A stretch of 64,000 bases of DNA, from contig NZ_QNRQ01000005.1 of assembly GCF_003315175.1 (NCBI RefSeq), positions 241,757-305,756 on the forward strand, written 5' to 3'. This DNA is from Eoetvoesiella caeni (GTDB taxonomy: Bacteria; Pseudomonadota; Gammaproteobacteria; Burkholderiales; Burkholderiaceae_B). Positions within the stretch are counted from its first letter, which is position 1, and each line of letters begins with the position of its first letter. The notes below the pieces were generated by a model, which was not told the origin of the DNA, made no database searches, and saw only the letters and a list, made by a program, of their open reading frames with translations. A program made the position numbers and the translations under genes. Positions 1 through 9,169 of this stretch are shown here, in pieces.

Positions 1-1374
1 TACGCCGCGGTCAATCACTGCGCGGCTGAATGCCTTCGGCATTCGGCCAATGAAGCGCTGCGCAGGCATTGGCTGCCGCTTTTGGCCAGCGGACATGTCA
101 CCTCTTCCATGTGCATGACCGAAGCCCAGGCCGGCTCCGACATCGGTTTGCTAAGCACCCGGGCCACCGCCACGGACGACGGGCGCTTCCTGATTACCGG
201 CAACAAGATATTCGCCAGCGGCGCCGAACACGACCTCACGCCCAACATCATGCATCTGGTGCTGGCCCGCCTGGCGAGCGCACCGGCCGGATCCCGCGGG
301 TTAAGCCTGTTCCTGGTCCCCAAGCTGCTGGAAGACGGCTCGCGCAACACGGTGCACTGCGACGGCATCGAACACAAAATGGGCCTGCACGGCAGCGCCA
401 CCTGTTCGATGCGCTTTGAACAAGCCCAGGGCTGGCTGGTGGGCGAGCCCAATCAGGGACTGCGCGCCATGTTCCCCATGATGAACGAAGCCCGCCTGCT
501 CTCGGGACTGCAAGCATTGGGCCTGAGCGAACAGGCCCTGCAGAACTCGCTAAACTATGCACGCGAACGACGCCAGGGGCGCCCGGCATCGGGCCAAGGC
601 CCCTGCCCCATCATCGAACACCCGGACGTGCAGCGCATGCTGCTAAGCCAAAAAGCCTGGACGGAAGGCGCCCGCGCCTTCGTGCATTGGGTGGCCCTGC
701 TGCTGGATATCGCACAATGGCACGACGATGAAGTCGTACGCAACGACACGGCCGCTCTCGTAGAACTTCTTACACCGCTGGTCAAGGGCTTCCTGACCGA
801 GAATGCCCAACAATCCATCAGCGCCGCCATACAGATCCACGGCGGGCACGGCTACATTGCCGAAACCGGCATTGAACAACTGGCGCGCGATGCCCGCGTC
901 ACCACTATTTACGAAGGCACGACCGGCATCCAGGCGCAAGACCTTCTGCTGCGCAAAGTCCTGGGCGACGGCGGCCGGCGCCTGGCCTTGCTGCAAGAAC
1001 GGATCCAGGCCTGGCTTGCCTTGCAGGCCCAGGATGCGCACATGCACGAATTCGTCCGGCCTCTGCGCGCCGCCATGCAAACACTGACCGAAGCCACCGC
1101 CCTGCTGGCCCAGCGCGAAACCGCGCAAGCGGGGTCGTCGCTGGCGGTCAGCACTCACTACCTTAGACTGGCCGGCCACGTGGTCTTCGCCTTCCTGTGG
1201 GCCCAAGCCGCTGCCGCCGCCTGGAAGCCCGCACAGCAAGGCAGCGCCTGGCACAATGCCAAGCTCACTACCGCGCGCTTTTATTTTTTGCAGTTGCTGC
1301 CGGAGTCCAGCCATTTGATGGCGTCCATCGCCGCCGAACCCTTGAACATGGAAGCGGCATTCGAAGCCGCCTGA
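1..1374 (+). CDS. Acyl-CoA dehydrogenase, 3' part (start lies before the window)
   Basis: FAD-dependent acyl-CoA dehydrogenase that introduces the alpha-beta double bond in acyl-CoA thioesters. The reading frame is open from base 1, and the residues before any possible start ([10 protein letters not shown], then [12 protein letters not shown]) already belong to the conserved core, so the true start is upstream. The FAD-binding TEAQAGSD motif is followed by the YEGT motif around 910-921, whose Glu is the catalytic base in this family. The last ~120 residues look like the C-terminal extension of long FadE-type dehydrogenases of about 590-600 residues. The thioesterase gene downstream is convergent. 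Substrate chain length cannot be read from the sequence. Confidence 0.93.
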   Translation, partial: YAAVNHCAAECLRHSANEALRRHWLPLLASGHVTSSMCMTEAQAGSDIGLLSTRATATDDGRFLITGNKIFASGAEHDLTPNIMHLVLARLASAPAGSRGLSLFLVPKLLEDGSRNTVHCDGIEHKMGLHGSATCSMRFEQAQGWLVGEPNQGLRAMFPMMNEARLLSGLQALGLSEQALQNSLNYARERRQGRPASGQGPCPIIEHPDVQRMLLSQKAWTEGARAFVHWVALLLDIAQWHDDEVVRNDTAALVELLTPLVKGFLTENAQQSISAAIQIHGGHGYIAETGIEQLARDARVTTIYEGTTGIQAQDLLLRKVLGDGGRRLALLQERIQAWLALQAQDAHMHEFVRPLRAAMQTLTEATALLAQRETAQAGSSLAVSTHYLRLAGHVVFAFLWAQAAAAAWKPAQQGSAWHNAKLTTARFYFLQLLPESSHLMASIAAEPLNMEAAFEAA

Positions 1375-1522
1375 CCATTAGCGAAAGCGCAAACCTCGCC
1401 CTTGGCGGCGAGGTCAACCAGGATTTTCAAAAGCCAAATGCGCCCTGGATGGGCGCCGAAGCAGCTCCTGCCATTTGACCGGAGCTCTTCAAGGCAAAAC
1501 GGCAATACGGAAGAGGCTTCGC

Positions 1523-1963
1523 CTAAGCTTGGGACACCGCCTGCGGCGCCACGCCCTCTTCGCTGAAAAACGCCTTGAACTCATCGGGAATCGACGCGCC
1601 CTTCAGCCGCCCTTCGCCCACCACCTCGGCCCAGGCGCGCAGCTCGAAACCAGTGGCAACCAGACGCTCGCCGCAACGCACGGTGTAGGAAATGCGCATG
1701 CGCCGCTCCGCCCATTCGCTGACGACAGCTTCAATCGTGACGACATCGTCGTAGGTCACGGGCGAACGGAAGTTCGCGCCGACGTCGACCAGCGGCGTTA
1801 CAGCCTTGAACCGGGACCGGATCTCGCGCTGGCTCAAACCCTTGCTGCGCAGCAAGCCCTGGAACGTACTGTCGAACCAGTAAAAGAAATTGGGATAAAA
1901 AACGATGCCTGCGTCGTCGCAGTCGCCCCACTCTATAGTTAATTCCCTCTTGAACTGGCTCAT
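1523..1963 (-). CDS. Acyl-CoA thioesterase, 4-hydroxybenzoyl-CoA thioesterase family
   Basis: Small hot-dog-fold thioesterase (146 aa) that hydrolyses an acyl- or aroyl-CoA. The N-terminal EWGDCDDAGIVFYPN matches the 4HBT active-site loop; by comparison with 4-hydroxybenzoyl-CoA thioesterase, Asp16 would be the catalytic acid. Length is typical. It lies tail to tail with the acyl-CoA dehydrogenase gene, so a link to acyl-CoA metabolism is plausible. Whether the substrate is aromatic or aliphatic is open. The 148 bp between the two genes holds only a short GC hairpin near 1392 and no clear terminator. Confidence 0.88.
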   Translation of the reverse strand: MSQFKRELTIEWGDCDDAGIVFYPNFFYWFDSTFQGLLRSKGLSQREIRSRFKAVTPLVDVGANFRSPVTYDDVVTIEAVVSEWAERRMRISYTVRCGERLVATGFELRAWAEVVGEGRLKGASIPDEFKAFFSEEGVAPQAVSQA

Positions 1964-2006
1964 TGCCGCCCTTCTCCGTGACTGAATAAAGCTCGATCAT
2001 AATCGT

Positions 2007-2180
2007 TTAGCGCGCCAAGCCAAAACCGGAGGCCGATTTCGCGACCGAGACGAGGTGGAAACCATCATGGACGACCGATAAAGGCCCTGCCTCACTCAAT
2101 CTGGCGACAATCCGAAGACGCGCCGGATCTCCAAGCGCAGCCAACTTCGTCGAATGGACAGGCTGAATACCTGACATCAT
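2007..2180 (-). pseudogene. Truncated ArsR-like winged-helix fragment, overlapping the stop of the regulator gene upstream
   Basis: A 57-codon frame starts with ATGATG at 2180; its first base overlaps the stop of the ArsR gene at 2180-2497, so translation could be coupled. Residues 10-36 (containing KLAALGDPARLRIVARLSEA) are a clear match to helices 1-2 of ArsR-family repressors. The next residues (VHDGFHLVSVAKSASGFGLAR) do not continue the fold, and the frame stops before any recognition helix. I read it as a remnant of a second ArsR gene after a deletion or recombination. A functional micro-protein is possible but unsupported. Confidence 0.55.
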
Positions 2181-2497
2181 CAATCAGTTTGCTGCGTCAG
2201 TATTGCGGCCAACAATCCCGGAAACCGGCTTTCGATGTCGGCACGCCGCAAGGTATTCATGTGAATTGTGCCGTTGTTCTTTGTGAACACCAATCCGGCT
2301 TCTCGCAGTACCTTGAAATGGTGGGATACGGTGGACTTGGGGCGCCCGCCGTCCAATTCGCCGCAAGTTGCGGCGTCAACGCGGGCAAGATGCCGGACAA
2401 TATCCAGGCGTATCGAATCGCTCAACGCGTAAAGCACACGTTCCAGAGAAAGTTCGCTGGCGGCAGGATGTTTGAATGGGCGCATGAGAAACATCAT
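2180..2497 (-). CDS. ArsR-family transcriptional regulator
   Basis: Winged-helix repressor of 105 aa, a usual ArsR size. Helices 1-2 (residues ~16-38, VLYALSDSIRLDIVRHL) and the recognition segment KSTVSHHFKVLREAGLV (~54-70) are typical; the wing follows. The metal-binding Cys motif of ArsR/SmtB (ELCVCDL) is absent and only one Cys is present, so it probably senses a non-metal ligand or redox state. The start may be the internal Met at codon 6 rather than codon 1. It is divergent from the flavin oxidoreductase gene at 2578, across about 80 bp containing an inverted repeat; regulation of that gene is inferred. Confidence 0.9.
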   Translation of the reverse strand: MMFLMRPFKHPAASELSLERVLYALSDSIRLDIVRHLARVDAATCGELDGGRPKSTVSHHFKVLREAGLVFTKNNGTIHMNTLRRADIESRFPGLLAAILTQQTD

Positions 2498-2523
2498 ACA
2501 CTTTGGCGTATACTTATTCTATT

Positions 2524-2541
2524 GTTCGTATATCTTCGAAC
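2524..2541. promoter_or_regulatory. Candidate operator: GTTCG-N8-CGAAC inverted repeat
   Basis: In the 80-bp space between the divergent ArsR regulator and the OYE-family gene lies GTTCG (2524-2528), 8 bases, then CGAAC (2537-2541), in an AT-rich context. Position and symmetry fit an ArsR-dimer operator. No binding data exist and the spacer is AT-rich, so chance is possible. Confidence 0.45.
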
Positions 2542-2577
2542 TAACAAATTAGCTTTTCCTTAGTCACAAAGGCCATC

Positions 2578-3666
2578 ATGTCTGCTCTGCTCAAACCTTT
2601 CAATCTCAAGGACGTTACTCTGCGCAATCGTATTGCTGTCCCTCCGATGTGCCAATACATGGCTGTCGATGGATTCGCCAACGACTGGCATTTGTCCCAT
2701 TACGCCAGCATGGCGCGCGGCGGCGCAGGGCTGGTTATCGTCGAAGCGACCGCGGTATCCCCCGAAGGCCGCATTACCCCCGGCTGCACTGGCATCTGGA
2801 GCGACGAGCTGGCGCAAGCGTTTGTTCCTGTCGTTCAAGCCATCAAGTCGGCCGGAGTGGTACCCGGAATTCAAATCGCCCATGCGGGCAGAAAGGCCAG
2901 TGCCAATCGCCCTTGGGAGGGAGACGACCATATTGCTGACGACGATGCGCGCGGCTGGCAAACAATAGCTCCATCAGCCATCGCATTCGGCAAAAACCTG
3001 CCGAAACAGCCTCGGGCAATGACACTGGACGACATCGTCCGCGTACGCCAGGACTTCGTCGATGCCGCCAAACGCGCGCGGGACGTCGGCTTTGAATGGC
3101 TGGAACTGCATTTTGCCCACGGCTATCTGGCACAAAGCTTCTTTTCTGCGCACTCGAATCAGCGTGACGACATCTACGGCGGAAGCATCGAGAATCGTTC
3201 CCGCTTTCTTCTGGAAACCTTGCGCGAGGTACGTGAAGTCTGGCCGGAACACTTGCCTTTAACCGTGCGTTTCGGCGTCCTCGAATATGACGGACGCGAT
3301 GAGCAGACGCTGCTCGAGTCAATAGGCCTCGTACGCGATTTCAAGGCGGCCGGCATGGACATGATCAGTGTCAGCATCGGCTTTACGATTCCCGAAACCT
3401 CTATCCCCTGGGGGCCTGCTTTCTTGGGACCGATCGCTGAGCGCGTTCGCCGCGAAGCGGATGTACCGGTATCTTCTGCATGGGGTTTTGGCACGCCGGA
3501 AATTGCCGAGCGCGTCGTCAAAGAGGAACAGCTTGATGTTGTGATGGTGGGAAGAAGCCATCTGGCGAACCCCCATTGGGCCTATTTCGCCGCCAAGGAG
3601 CTGGACGTAGAGCGCGCATCATGGACGCTGCCTGCGCCATACGCCCATTGGCTTGAGCGGTACTGA
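2578..3666 (+). CDS. NADH:flavin oxidoreductase, old yellow enzyme family (YqjM/XenA-like)
   Basis: FMN-dependent ene-reductase (362 aa) acting on activated C=C bonds, enals or nitro compounds. It has the short thermophilic-like OYE features: PPMCQYM near residue 22 with Cys25, matching the flavin-tuning Cys of YqjM/XenA; HAGRKAS; and the HFAHGYLAQSFFS...YGGSIENR block of the TIM barrel with the catalytic His pair. The C-terminal VMVGRSHLANPHW binds the FMN phosphate. It is divergent from an ArsR-type regulator, which suggests induction by an electrophile or xenobiotic. The physiological substrate is unknown. Confidence 0.93.
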   Translation: MSALLKPFNLKDVTLRNRIAVPPMCQYMAVDGFANDWHLSHYASMARGGAGLVIVEATAVSPEGRITPGCTGIWSDELAQAFVPVVQAIKSAGVVPGIQIAHAGRKASANRPWEGDDHIADDDARGWQTIAPSAIAFGKNLPKQPRAMTLDDIVRVRQDFVDAAKRARDVGFEWLELHFAHGYLAQSFFSAHSNQRDDIYGGSIENRSRFLLETLREVREVWPEHLPLTVRFGVLEYDGRDEQTLLESIGLVRDFKAAGMDMISVSIGFTIPETSIPWGPAFLGPIAERVRREADVPVSSAWGFGTPEIAERVVKEEQLDVVMVGRSHLANPHWAYFAAKELDVERASWTLPAPYAHWLERY

Positions 3667-3710
3667 CTCCGCCGGCCGTTGGCCTCCAGGGTGGTGCCGC
3701 GAACAACCGC

Positions 3711-4157
3711 TTAATCGGGAATCTCGGGCTCGACCAGCTTTGCCAGTTGCATCAGCGACTCTTGCCAGCCCAAATAGCACATCTCTGCGGGAATGACCTC
3801 GGGAATGCCGTCTTGTTCGATGCTGACCTCAACCCCGCACGACACCTGCTTCAATAAAACGGTGGTGTGCATCTGTCCGGGCAGGTTAGGATCGTCGAAC
3901 CGGTCCGAATAGCGGATCTTCTTGAACGGCACCAGCTCCAGGTATTCGCCGCCGAACGAGTGGCTGTTGCCGCTGCTGAAGTTACGGAAGGACATCTTGT
4001 ACGTACCACCAACTTTGGCTTCCATATGGTGGACCTGGCAAGTAAACCCATAGGGCGGAAGCCACTTCGCCATTGCATCGGGTTCGAGGAAAGCGCGATA
4101 GACACGCTCGGGGGGTGCGCGCAAGACGCGGTGAAGATTAACTGTTCCGGTAGTCAT
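3711..4157 (-). CDS. SRPBCC-family protein (AHSA1-like domain)
   Basis: 148-aa START/Bet v1-like ligand-binding domain of the Aha1-C type. Typical features are the N-terminal VLRAPPERVYRAFLEPDAMAKWLPP, the central GGTYKMSF strand, and the final GWQESLMQLAKLVE helix. The start is supported by an AAAGGTAA ribosome-binding sequence just upstream. Such genes are often paired with ArsR regulators; here one intact and one broken ArsR-like frame lie 1.2-2 kb away, but the OYE gene intervenes. Function is unknown. Confidence 0.85.
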   Translation of the reverse strand: MTTGTVNLHRVLRAPPERVYRAFLEPDAMAKWLPPYGFTCQVHHMEAKVGGTYKMSFRNFSSGNSHSFGGEYLELVPFKKIRYSDRFDDPNLPGQMHTTVLLKQVSCGVEVSIEQDGIPEVIPAEMCYLGWQESLMQLAKLVEPEIPD

Positions 4158-4483
4158 CGTGTTTACCTTTCAGAAAAAAAGCCACCGCCTTTTTTACCAT
4201 GCCCTCTTCGCCGCGAAAATGCCCTCTGAAGCTTTCGGACGGCCTTTGCAGCGACCCTGGCCAGGCAATACTATGCAGACCCCAGGCCGATATAAATTTA
4301 GATACATTTTGCCGCGCAAGGATCGTCGCCGTCAGAAAGGCCCTGAACCAAGCGAAAACTAGAAAGTTGCAAGGCGATACCGACAAAATCGGCCATCTTA
4401 TGCAAACTTAGGGGTGCCAGCCAGTTTGCAGCGGCACGCGATACCTCCTACTATCTGCGCACATAGTCCACTGGAGCCGCATC
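4158..4483. other. Intergenic region between SRPBCC gene and bioB
   Basis: 326 bp between divergent genes. It holds the ribosome-binding site of the minus-strand SRPBCC gene and, just before bioB, a CTGGAG sequence. An AT-rich patch near 4285-4310 could hold a promoter. I see no credible coding sequence, RNA gene or long inverted repeat here. Confidence 0.6.
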
Positions 4484-5485
4484 ATGTCCGAAACTGTCGC
4501 GCTTGAAATCAGCCGCAAGAAACCCGTCGCCGCCGCTGCCCGCTGGCCGGTTCAGGACATTATCGAACTGTACGAAACTCCTTTACTGGACTTGCTGTAC
4601 AAAGCGCAGACCGTACACCGCCAGCATCACGAAGCCAACGCCGTCCAGCTCTCCAGCCTGCTGTCCATAAAAACCGGCGGCTGCCCGGAAGACTGCTCTT
4701 ACTGTCCGCAATCTTCGCGCTACGACACCGAAGTCGAAAAAGAACGCCTGCTGGAACTCGAAGAGGTCCTTGCCGCCGCGCGCGAAGCGCAGGCAGGCGG
4801 CGCCCAGCGCTTTTGCATGGGTGCCGCCTGGCGCTCGCCCAAGGCGCACCATATCGACGCGGTTGCCGAAATGGTGCGCGCGGTAAAGGCCATGGGGCTG
4901 GAAACCTGCGTCACCTTGGGCATGCTCAAAGAAGGCCAGGCCGAACAGCTGAAAGACGCCGGCTTGGACTACTACAACCACAACCTGGATACCTCGCCCG
5001 AGTTCTACGGCCAGATCATCACCACCCGCACTTACCAGGACAGGCTCGACACCCTGGAACGCGTACGCCATGCCGGCATCAACGTATGTTGCGGCGGCAT
5101 TGTCGGCCTGGGCGAATCGCGCCGCGAACGCGCCGGCCTGATCGCCCAACTAGCCAACCTGAACCCCTACCCCGACTCGGTACCGGTCAATAATCTGGTC
5201 AAAGTCGAAGGCACCCCGCTTCAAGACACGCCCGACATCGACCCGCTGGAATTTGTGCGCACCATTGCCGTTGCGCGCATTACCATGCCCAAGGCCGTTG
5301 TGCGGCTATCGGCCGGGCGCGACGCCATGAGCGACACCATGCAAGCCATGTGCTTCATGGCGGGCGCCAATTCCATCTTCTACGGCGACAAACTTCTGAC
5401 CACCGGCAATCCGCAATACATGGCCGACCGTGCCCTGTTCGAACGCCTGGGCCTGCACCCAAGCAGCGAAGCGGGCCACGCCTGA
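4484..5485 (+). CDS. bioB: Biotin synthase
   Basis: Radical-SAM enzyme that inserts sulfur into dethiobiotin, the last step of biotin synthesis. The SAM-binding [4Fe-4S] motif is Cys67-X3-Cys71-X2-Cys74 in [25 protein letters not shown], the [12 protein letters not shown] block and the VRLSAGRD segment with the [2Fe-2S]-ligand Arg are present. Length 333 aa is typical. No other bio gene is nearby, so bioB is separate from the rest of the pathway. The start at 4484 follows a CTGGAG sequence. Confidence 0.97.
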   Translation: MSETVALEISRKKPVAAAARWPVQDIIELYETPLLDLLYKAQTVHRQHHEANAVQLSSLLSIKTGGCPEDCSYCPQSSRYDTEVEKERLLELEEVLAAAREAQAGGAQRFCMGAAWRSPKAHHIDAVAEMVRAVKAMGLETCVTLGMLKEGQAEQLKDAGLDYYNHNLDTSPEFYGQIITTRTYQDRLDTLERVRHAGINVCCGGIVGLGESRRERAGLIAQLANLNPYPDSVPVNNLVKVEGTPLQDTPDIDPLEFVRTIAVARITMPKAVVRLSAGRDAMSDTMQAMCFMAGANSIFYGDKLLTTGNPQYMADRALFERLGLHPSSEAGHA

Positions 5486-5493
5486 CACAAAGC

Positions 5494-5607
5494 ATGAAGC
5501 TTCACGCTAAGGAATGCGGCGCGGCTTGCTGCAAGCCTTGTCCCCAGCCGCGCTTGCCGCGCGATGCGCGGTACATCAAACGGCGTAAAGCCGGGCTGCC
5601 CGCCTGA
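5494..5607 (+). CDS. Possible small cysteine-rich protein
   Basis: A 37-codon frame begins 8 bp after the bioB stop and ends 12 bp before the DMT transporter. The predicted peptide MKLHAKECGAACCKPCPQP is followed by a basic tail with a YIKRRK patch. The C-X4-CC-X2-C cluster is unusual for random sequence and could bind metal. There is no strong ribosome-binding site. It may be a small metal-binding protein or simply noncoding. Confidence 0.3.
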   Translation: MKLHAKECGAACCKPCPQPRLPRDARYIKRRKAGLPA

Positions 5608-5619
5608 AGCAGCACCTTC

Positions 5620-6480
5620 ATGCTGACACTCATCATCAGTATCGCGTGCAGCGTAGCCGTATCCATACTGCTCAAACTGGCGCGGCGTCACCGGCTGCAT
5701 ATCGGCCAGGCTATCGCTGTCAACTATGCTGTGGCGGCCGGCTTGTGCCTGCTGTTATTGCAGCCTCATCCTGCGCAGTTATTAGATCAGAACTCTTCGT
5801 GGTTTGTATTGGTCGCTCTCGGGATACTGCTGCCCACGGTCTTTCTGGCCATGGCGGCCGCCGTACGCCACGCCGGCATTGTGCTTAGCGATGCGGCTCA
5901 AAGGCTTTCCCTGTTCCTGCCTTTGCTGGCGTCATTCCTGATATTCGGGCAGGCCCCGACCCCAGCTTCGCTGATCGGCATCGTCCTGGCTTTTTCCGCC
6001 TTGGGCTGTCTTTTGGCGCGTCCGCAAACATCCGCCGGCACGGTCGCCGGACCCAGCGCAGCCGCCCTGCTGCTGGCCGTCTGGCTGGGCTACGGCTGCA
6101 TCGACATCCTGTTCAAGCTATTGGCCAAAAGCGGCGCGGGCTTCGGCGCCAGCCTGTTCGCCGCTTTCGTTCTGGCCGGGGCTCTTATGCTGGCCGGATT
6201 GCTGGCGGCGCGCACGCGATGGCAGACACGCAATCTTGCCGCAGGACTTTTGCTTGGCCTGCTCAACTTCGGCAATATTTATTTTTACATCCGCGCCCAT
6301 CAACTATTCCCAGACAACCCCACCCTGGTTTTCACCGCGATGAATATCGGCGTCATTGTTTTGGGCACCTTGGCAGGCATGGCGTTCTTTCGGGAACGGC
6401 CCTCACGGCTGAACTTGGCCGGCGTTGCCCTGGCGATTACCGCCATCACCGCCCTGGTATTGCCAGTCTGGACAACGTGA
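5620..6480 (+). CDS. DMT-superfamily (EamA-like) membrane transporter
   Basis: 286-aa protein with about ten hydrophobic segments arranged as two repeats of five, the layout of EamA-type drug/metabolite exporters. The first helix starts at residue 1 (MLTLIISIACSVAVSILLKL). A charged RPQTSAGT linker near residue 135 separates the halves, and FFRERPS lies before the last helix. Its substrate cannot be inferred. It follows bioB on the same strand, 134 bp downstream. Confidence 0.85.
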   Translation: MLTLIISIACSVAVSILLKLARRHRLHIGQAIAVNYAVAAGLCLLLLQPHPAQLLDQNSSWFVLVALGILLPTVFLAMAAAVRHAGIVLSDAAQRLSLFLPLLASFLIFGQAPTPASLIGIVLAFSALGCLLARPQTSAGTVAGPSAAALLLAVWLGYGCIDILFKLLAKSGAGFGASLFAAFVLAGALMLAGLLAARTRWQTRNLAAGLLLGLLNFGNIYFYIRAHQLFPDNPTLVFTAMNIGVIVLGTLAGMAFFRERPSRLNLAGVALAITAITALVLPVWTT

Positions 6481-6512
6481 ATATTTGCCCCCACGCTGCG
6501 CTGCTTGCTGGG

Positions 6513-7784
6513 TCAACCTTCTTGCGGCACGGGTTCTCCGGACACGTCGGTTTGCGGGTCGGTGCGGGGATCCAGTACCGCCACCACGGGCGAAGCCTGC
6601 AATTCGGACATGGGTACGAAGTGTGTCGGCGCATCTTCGCTTAGATATTCGCCGGTAACCTGCTGCGGCCGGATAAACAGAACCAGGATGACCGCGCTGC
6701 CCGACACGAAAATAAAAAACATATCGGTATCGATGAAGCGCATCAGCGCCCCCGCGATGAACGGCCCCAGGCCCGCGCCCAGGCCGTACGCCATGATCAC
6801 AATGGCGCTAAGGCCCACACGCCGGTCGGGCTCGACGTTGTCGTTGGCGAATGCCGTGCCGATGGGGTACAGCGGAAACTGCAAAGCGCCAAAAGCGCAA
6901 GACACCACAATCAGCGCCCAGAACGGCAATACCCACCAACCCCAAAGCGGTATGCCGACCAGCGCCAACAACACAGCATTGAAACGGATCAGGCCCGAAC
7001 GATTGACGCGATCGGACAACATGCCCAAGGGCCACTGCGCCAACAGCCCCGCCGCCACCGCCGCGGCCAAAAACCAGGCCACTTGGTCGCTGGACAGACC
7101 TTGCTTGACGGCGAAGACCGGCGCCAGGCCGTAAAACGCGCCGGTCAGATTGCCCGTAATGAACACCACCAGCAAAGACATGGGCACCCGGGCCAGGTAG
7201 TAGCGAACCATGATAGGCGCCGGTACGGGCACTGCCGGGTGCAGGCGCCGCGTCAGTGCCACCGGCACCAGGCACAGCACCGAACAGATCGCGGCGAAAA
7301 TAAGCGGTTCGTGATTCAGGCGCGGAAACAGCGTCAGCGACAATTGGCCCAGCACCGTGCCCAGGCCTGAAAACACCATATAGAAAGCGAATACGCGCCC
7401 GCGTGCAGCGTTTTCGGTCTGCTCGTTGAGCCAACTTTCTATTACCATGAACTGCGCCACCATGGAGACGCCGACGACAAACCGGAACAGCAGCCACAGC
7501 CACAAGTTGGCCGTCAACGCCTGCGCCAGAACCATCGTCGTCACAATGGCCGCGCTGGCCACATAGGCGCGAATATGCCCCACCTGCAGGATCAGCTTGT
7601 GCGCATTGCGCGCACCCAGCACCAAGCCCAGGTAGTAAACGGCAATCAAGGCGCCGATCCACAGTTCCGACACATTGGCCGCCGAGAGCCGCAACCCCAT
7701 ATACGTGTTGAACAGGCCGGTGCTAAGCAGCAGTAAAAGCGTGGCGAAATAAAGGGAGGAGAAGGAAGCGACTGTATTCAGCAT
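6513..7784 (-). CDS. MFS transporter (YcaD/YfkF-like)
   Basis: 423-aa major facilitator with 12 predicted membrane helices. The first half contains the loop GARNAHKLILQVGHIRAY and the VIESWLNEQTENAARGRVFAFYM region, characteristic of the YcaD-like group. The C-terminal tail (~45 residues, acidic and proline-rich) is cytoplasmic. It is convergent with the DMT transporter. Substrate unknown. Confidence 0.87.
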   Translation of the reverse strand: MLNTVASFSSLYFATLLLLLSTGLFNTYMGLRLSAANVSELWIGALIAVYYLGLVLGARNAHKLILQVGHIRAYVASAAIVTTMVLAQALTANLWLWLLFRFVVGVSMVAQFMVIESWLNEQTENAARGRVFAFYMVFSGLGTVLGQLSLTLFPRLNHEPLIFAAICSVLCLVPVALTRRLHPAVPVPAPIMVRYYLARVPMSLLVVFITGNLTGAFYGLAPVFAVKQGLSSDQVAWFLAAAVAAGLLAQWPLGMLSDRVNRSGLIRFNAVLLALVGIPLWGWWVLPFWALIVVSCAFGALQFPLYPIGTAFANDNVEPDRRVGLSAIVIMAYGLGAGLGPFIAGALMRFIDTDMFFIFVSGSAVILVLFIRPQQVTGEYLSEDAPTHFVPMSELQASPVVAVLDPRTDPQTDVSGEPVPQEG

Positions 7785-7879
7785 TGATAAGCAAGCCGGA
7801 AACTGGCCGCGGGAATAGTCTTATACAAAACCATCGTGCAGCCGGCACCGGCTTGCGGCAAGGAAATTACTAAAAAACT

Positions 7880-8383
7880 TTATAGCTGGCCGAGCAGCGT
7901 ACCGGCGTCGCTGACCGTCAAGTCACCGCCCTGTTCGGTGTTGAACTGCTTGACCACGCCGTCTTGCAGCAAAGCCGAATAGCGGCGCGAGCGAATGCCC
8001 AACCCGCGTGCCGTCAAGTCCAGCTCCATGCCCAGCTTCTTGGTCCATTCGGCGCTGCCGTCGGCCAGCATGCGAATGCGGCCCTGGACGCCGCGTTCGC
8101 GGCCCCATGCGCCCATGACAAACGGATCGTTCACCGATACGCACCAGATTTCATCGACGCCTTTGGCCTTGAGCTTGTCGGCCAGTTCCAGAAAACCCGG
8201 CAAATGCTTTTCGGAGCATGTCGGCGTAAACGCGCCAGGTACGGCGAAAACGGCAATGGTCTTGCCCTTGACGAGGTCGCTGACCTGAAAGTTGTTGGGG
8301 CCGATCGCGCAGCCTTCGGATGCGACTTCAACGTATTCGGCCAAGGTGCCGTCCGGGACGCGATCGCCAATTTTAATAGACAT
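7880..8383 (-). CDS. Peroxiredoxin, Prx5/AhpE-like thiol peroxidase
   Basis: 167-aa thiol peroxidase of the redoxin family (Prx5 subfamily). The peroxidatic Cys is Cys56 in PGAFTPTCSEKHLPGF. Arg of the GRIRMLADG segment and the WTKKLGMELDLTARGLGIRSRRYS block are typical. Prx5-type enzymes reduce H2O2 or alkyl hydroperoxides with glutaredoxin or thioredoxin. The start is supported by GGAG seven bases before the ATG. No glutaredoxin domain is fused. Confidence 0.93.
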   Translation of the reverse strand: MSIKIGDRVPDGTLAEYVEVASEGCAIGPNNFQVSDLVKGKTIAVFAVPGAFTPTCSEKHLPGFLELADKLKAKGVDEIWCVSVNDPFVMGAWGRERGVQGRIRMLADGSAEWTKKLGMELDLTARGLGIRSRRYSALLQDGVVKQFNTEQGGDLTVSDAGTLLGQL

Positions 8384-8770
8384 GTTTTTTTCTCCGTTAC
8401 AGGAATTGTTGGGTGTACAAATGCCAGCCTATCATTTTTAACATGACGCCGTCACCCTGCCGGCGCAAGGCCATGCATGCGGCATGGAATCCAGTTGAAA
8501 TCGTCTGCAACATGCCCGAAACAAAAATCGCATATCGATACACTTGCGAACACCGTTTTCATGCCTCTGTAATGTTTATCCGGCAGAATTGCTTCCAGTA
8601 TGTAGAGCCCTTGCTGCCCAAGCACCCCGGACCCCATGCCGGCACTGTGAACTTTTCGTCGGCGCACCGGTCTTAAACGGCAGTGCTTTCGAAGCATTCG
8701 CTCCCCACAGCATCCTGCCGCAAAGTCCCCAGGGGCTTGCCTCCGTAATGATACAAACAAGGAGTCCGCA
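8384..8770. other. Intergenic region between divergent peroxiredoxin and small secreted protein
   Basis: 387 bp carrying both 5' regions. Near 8384-8400 is the peroxiredoxin ribosome-binding site; at 8759-8764 AAGGAG serves the next gene. An 87-codon open frame (8413-8676, plus) crosses it but has no ribosome-binding site and an uneven, His/Cys-rich composition, so I treat it as noncoding. No OxyR-like palindrome was convincing. Confidence 0.55.
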
Positions 8771-9169
8771 TTGATACTGCCAAAGTTATCCGCAGCGCTT
8801 CTGTCGATGAGCCTTTTCGGCAGCGCCTACGCCGTCCCGGACATCGACTTCGACCGCGAAACCAGCCTGGACCAATGGGTCGTCATATCCGGGGCCGCCA
8901 ACGGTGCCGCCTCGGCATTCGGCGCCAGCGCAGAAGATGTCGACCAGCACCGCAACACCGCCTTCAGCCATTTGATGCGCTACGCGCAGGAACAAGGCTT
9001 CCAACTGGCCGAGTTCGATTCCCTTTTCGAGCGCGGCCAGGTCGAAGGCCGCAAGCTGGCTGAAACGCATCGCGGCCTGATCGCTCCTTCCGGCACCAAC
9101 TTGATCGATGGCTTCATGCACGACAAGGCCATCGAGTACCAAAACGTCAAAAAGGCGCTGGACGCCTGA
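8771..9169 (+). CDS. Small secreted or periplasmic protein of unknown function
   Basis: 132-aa protein starting with TTG, chosen because AAGGAG lies seven bases upstream. Residues 1-22 (ILPKLSAALLSMSLFGSAYAV) form a signal peptide with SAYA at the probable cleavage site. The mature part is acidic and mostly helical, without Cys, and I recognise no family. It is 197 bp upstream of moaC but probably independent. Confidence 0.6.
   Translation: MILPKLSAALLSMSLFGSAYAVPDIDFDRETSLDQWVVISGAANGAASAFGASAEDVDQHRNTAFSHLMRYAQEQGFQLAEFDSLFERGQVEGRKLAETHRGLIAPSGTNLIDGFMHDKAIEYQNVKKALDA

Noticed and set aside
4168..4200. A-run, GC block and T-run near the SRPBCC start, resembling a terminator
   Set aside because: The GC block between the runs (GCCACCGCC) does not fold back on itself, and the position is in a 5' region.
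8413..8676. 87-codon frame in the peroxiredoxin upstream region
   Set aside because: No ribosome-binding site, odd composition, and it lies where promoter sequence of two divergent genes is expected.
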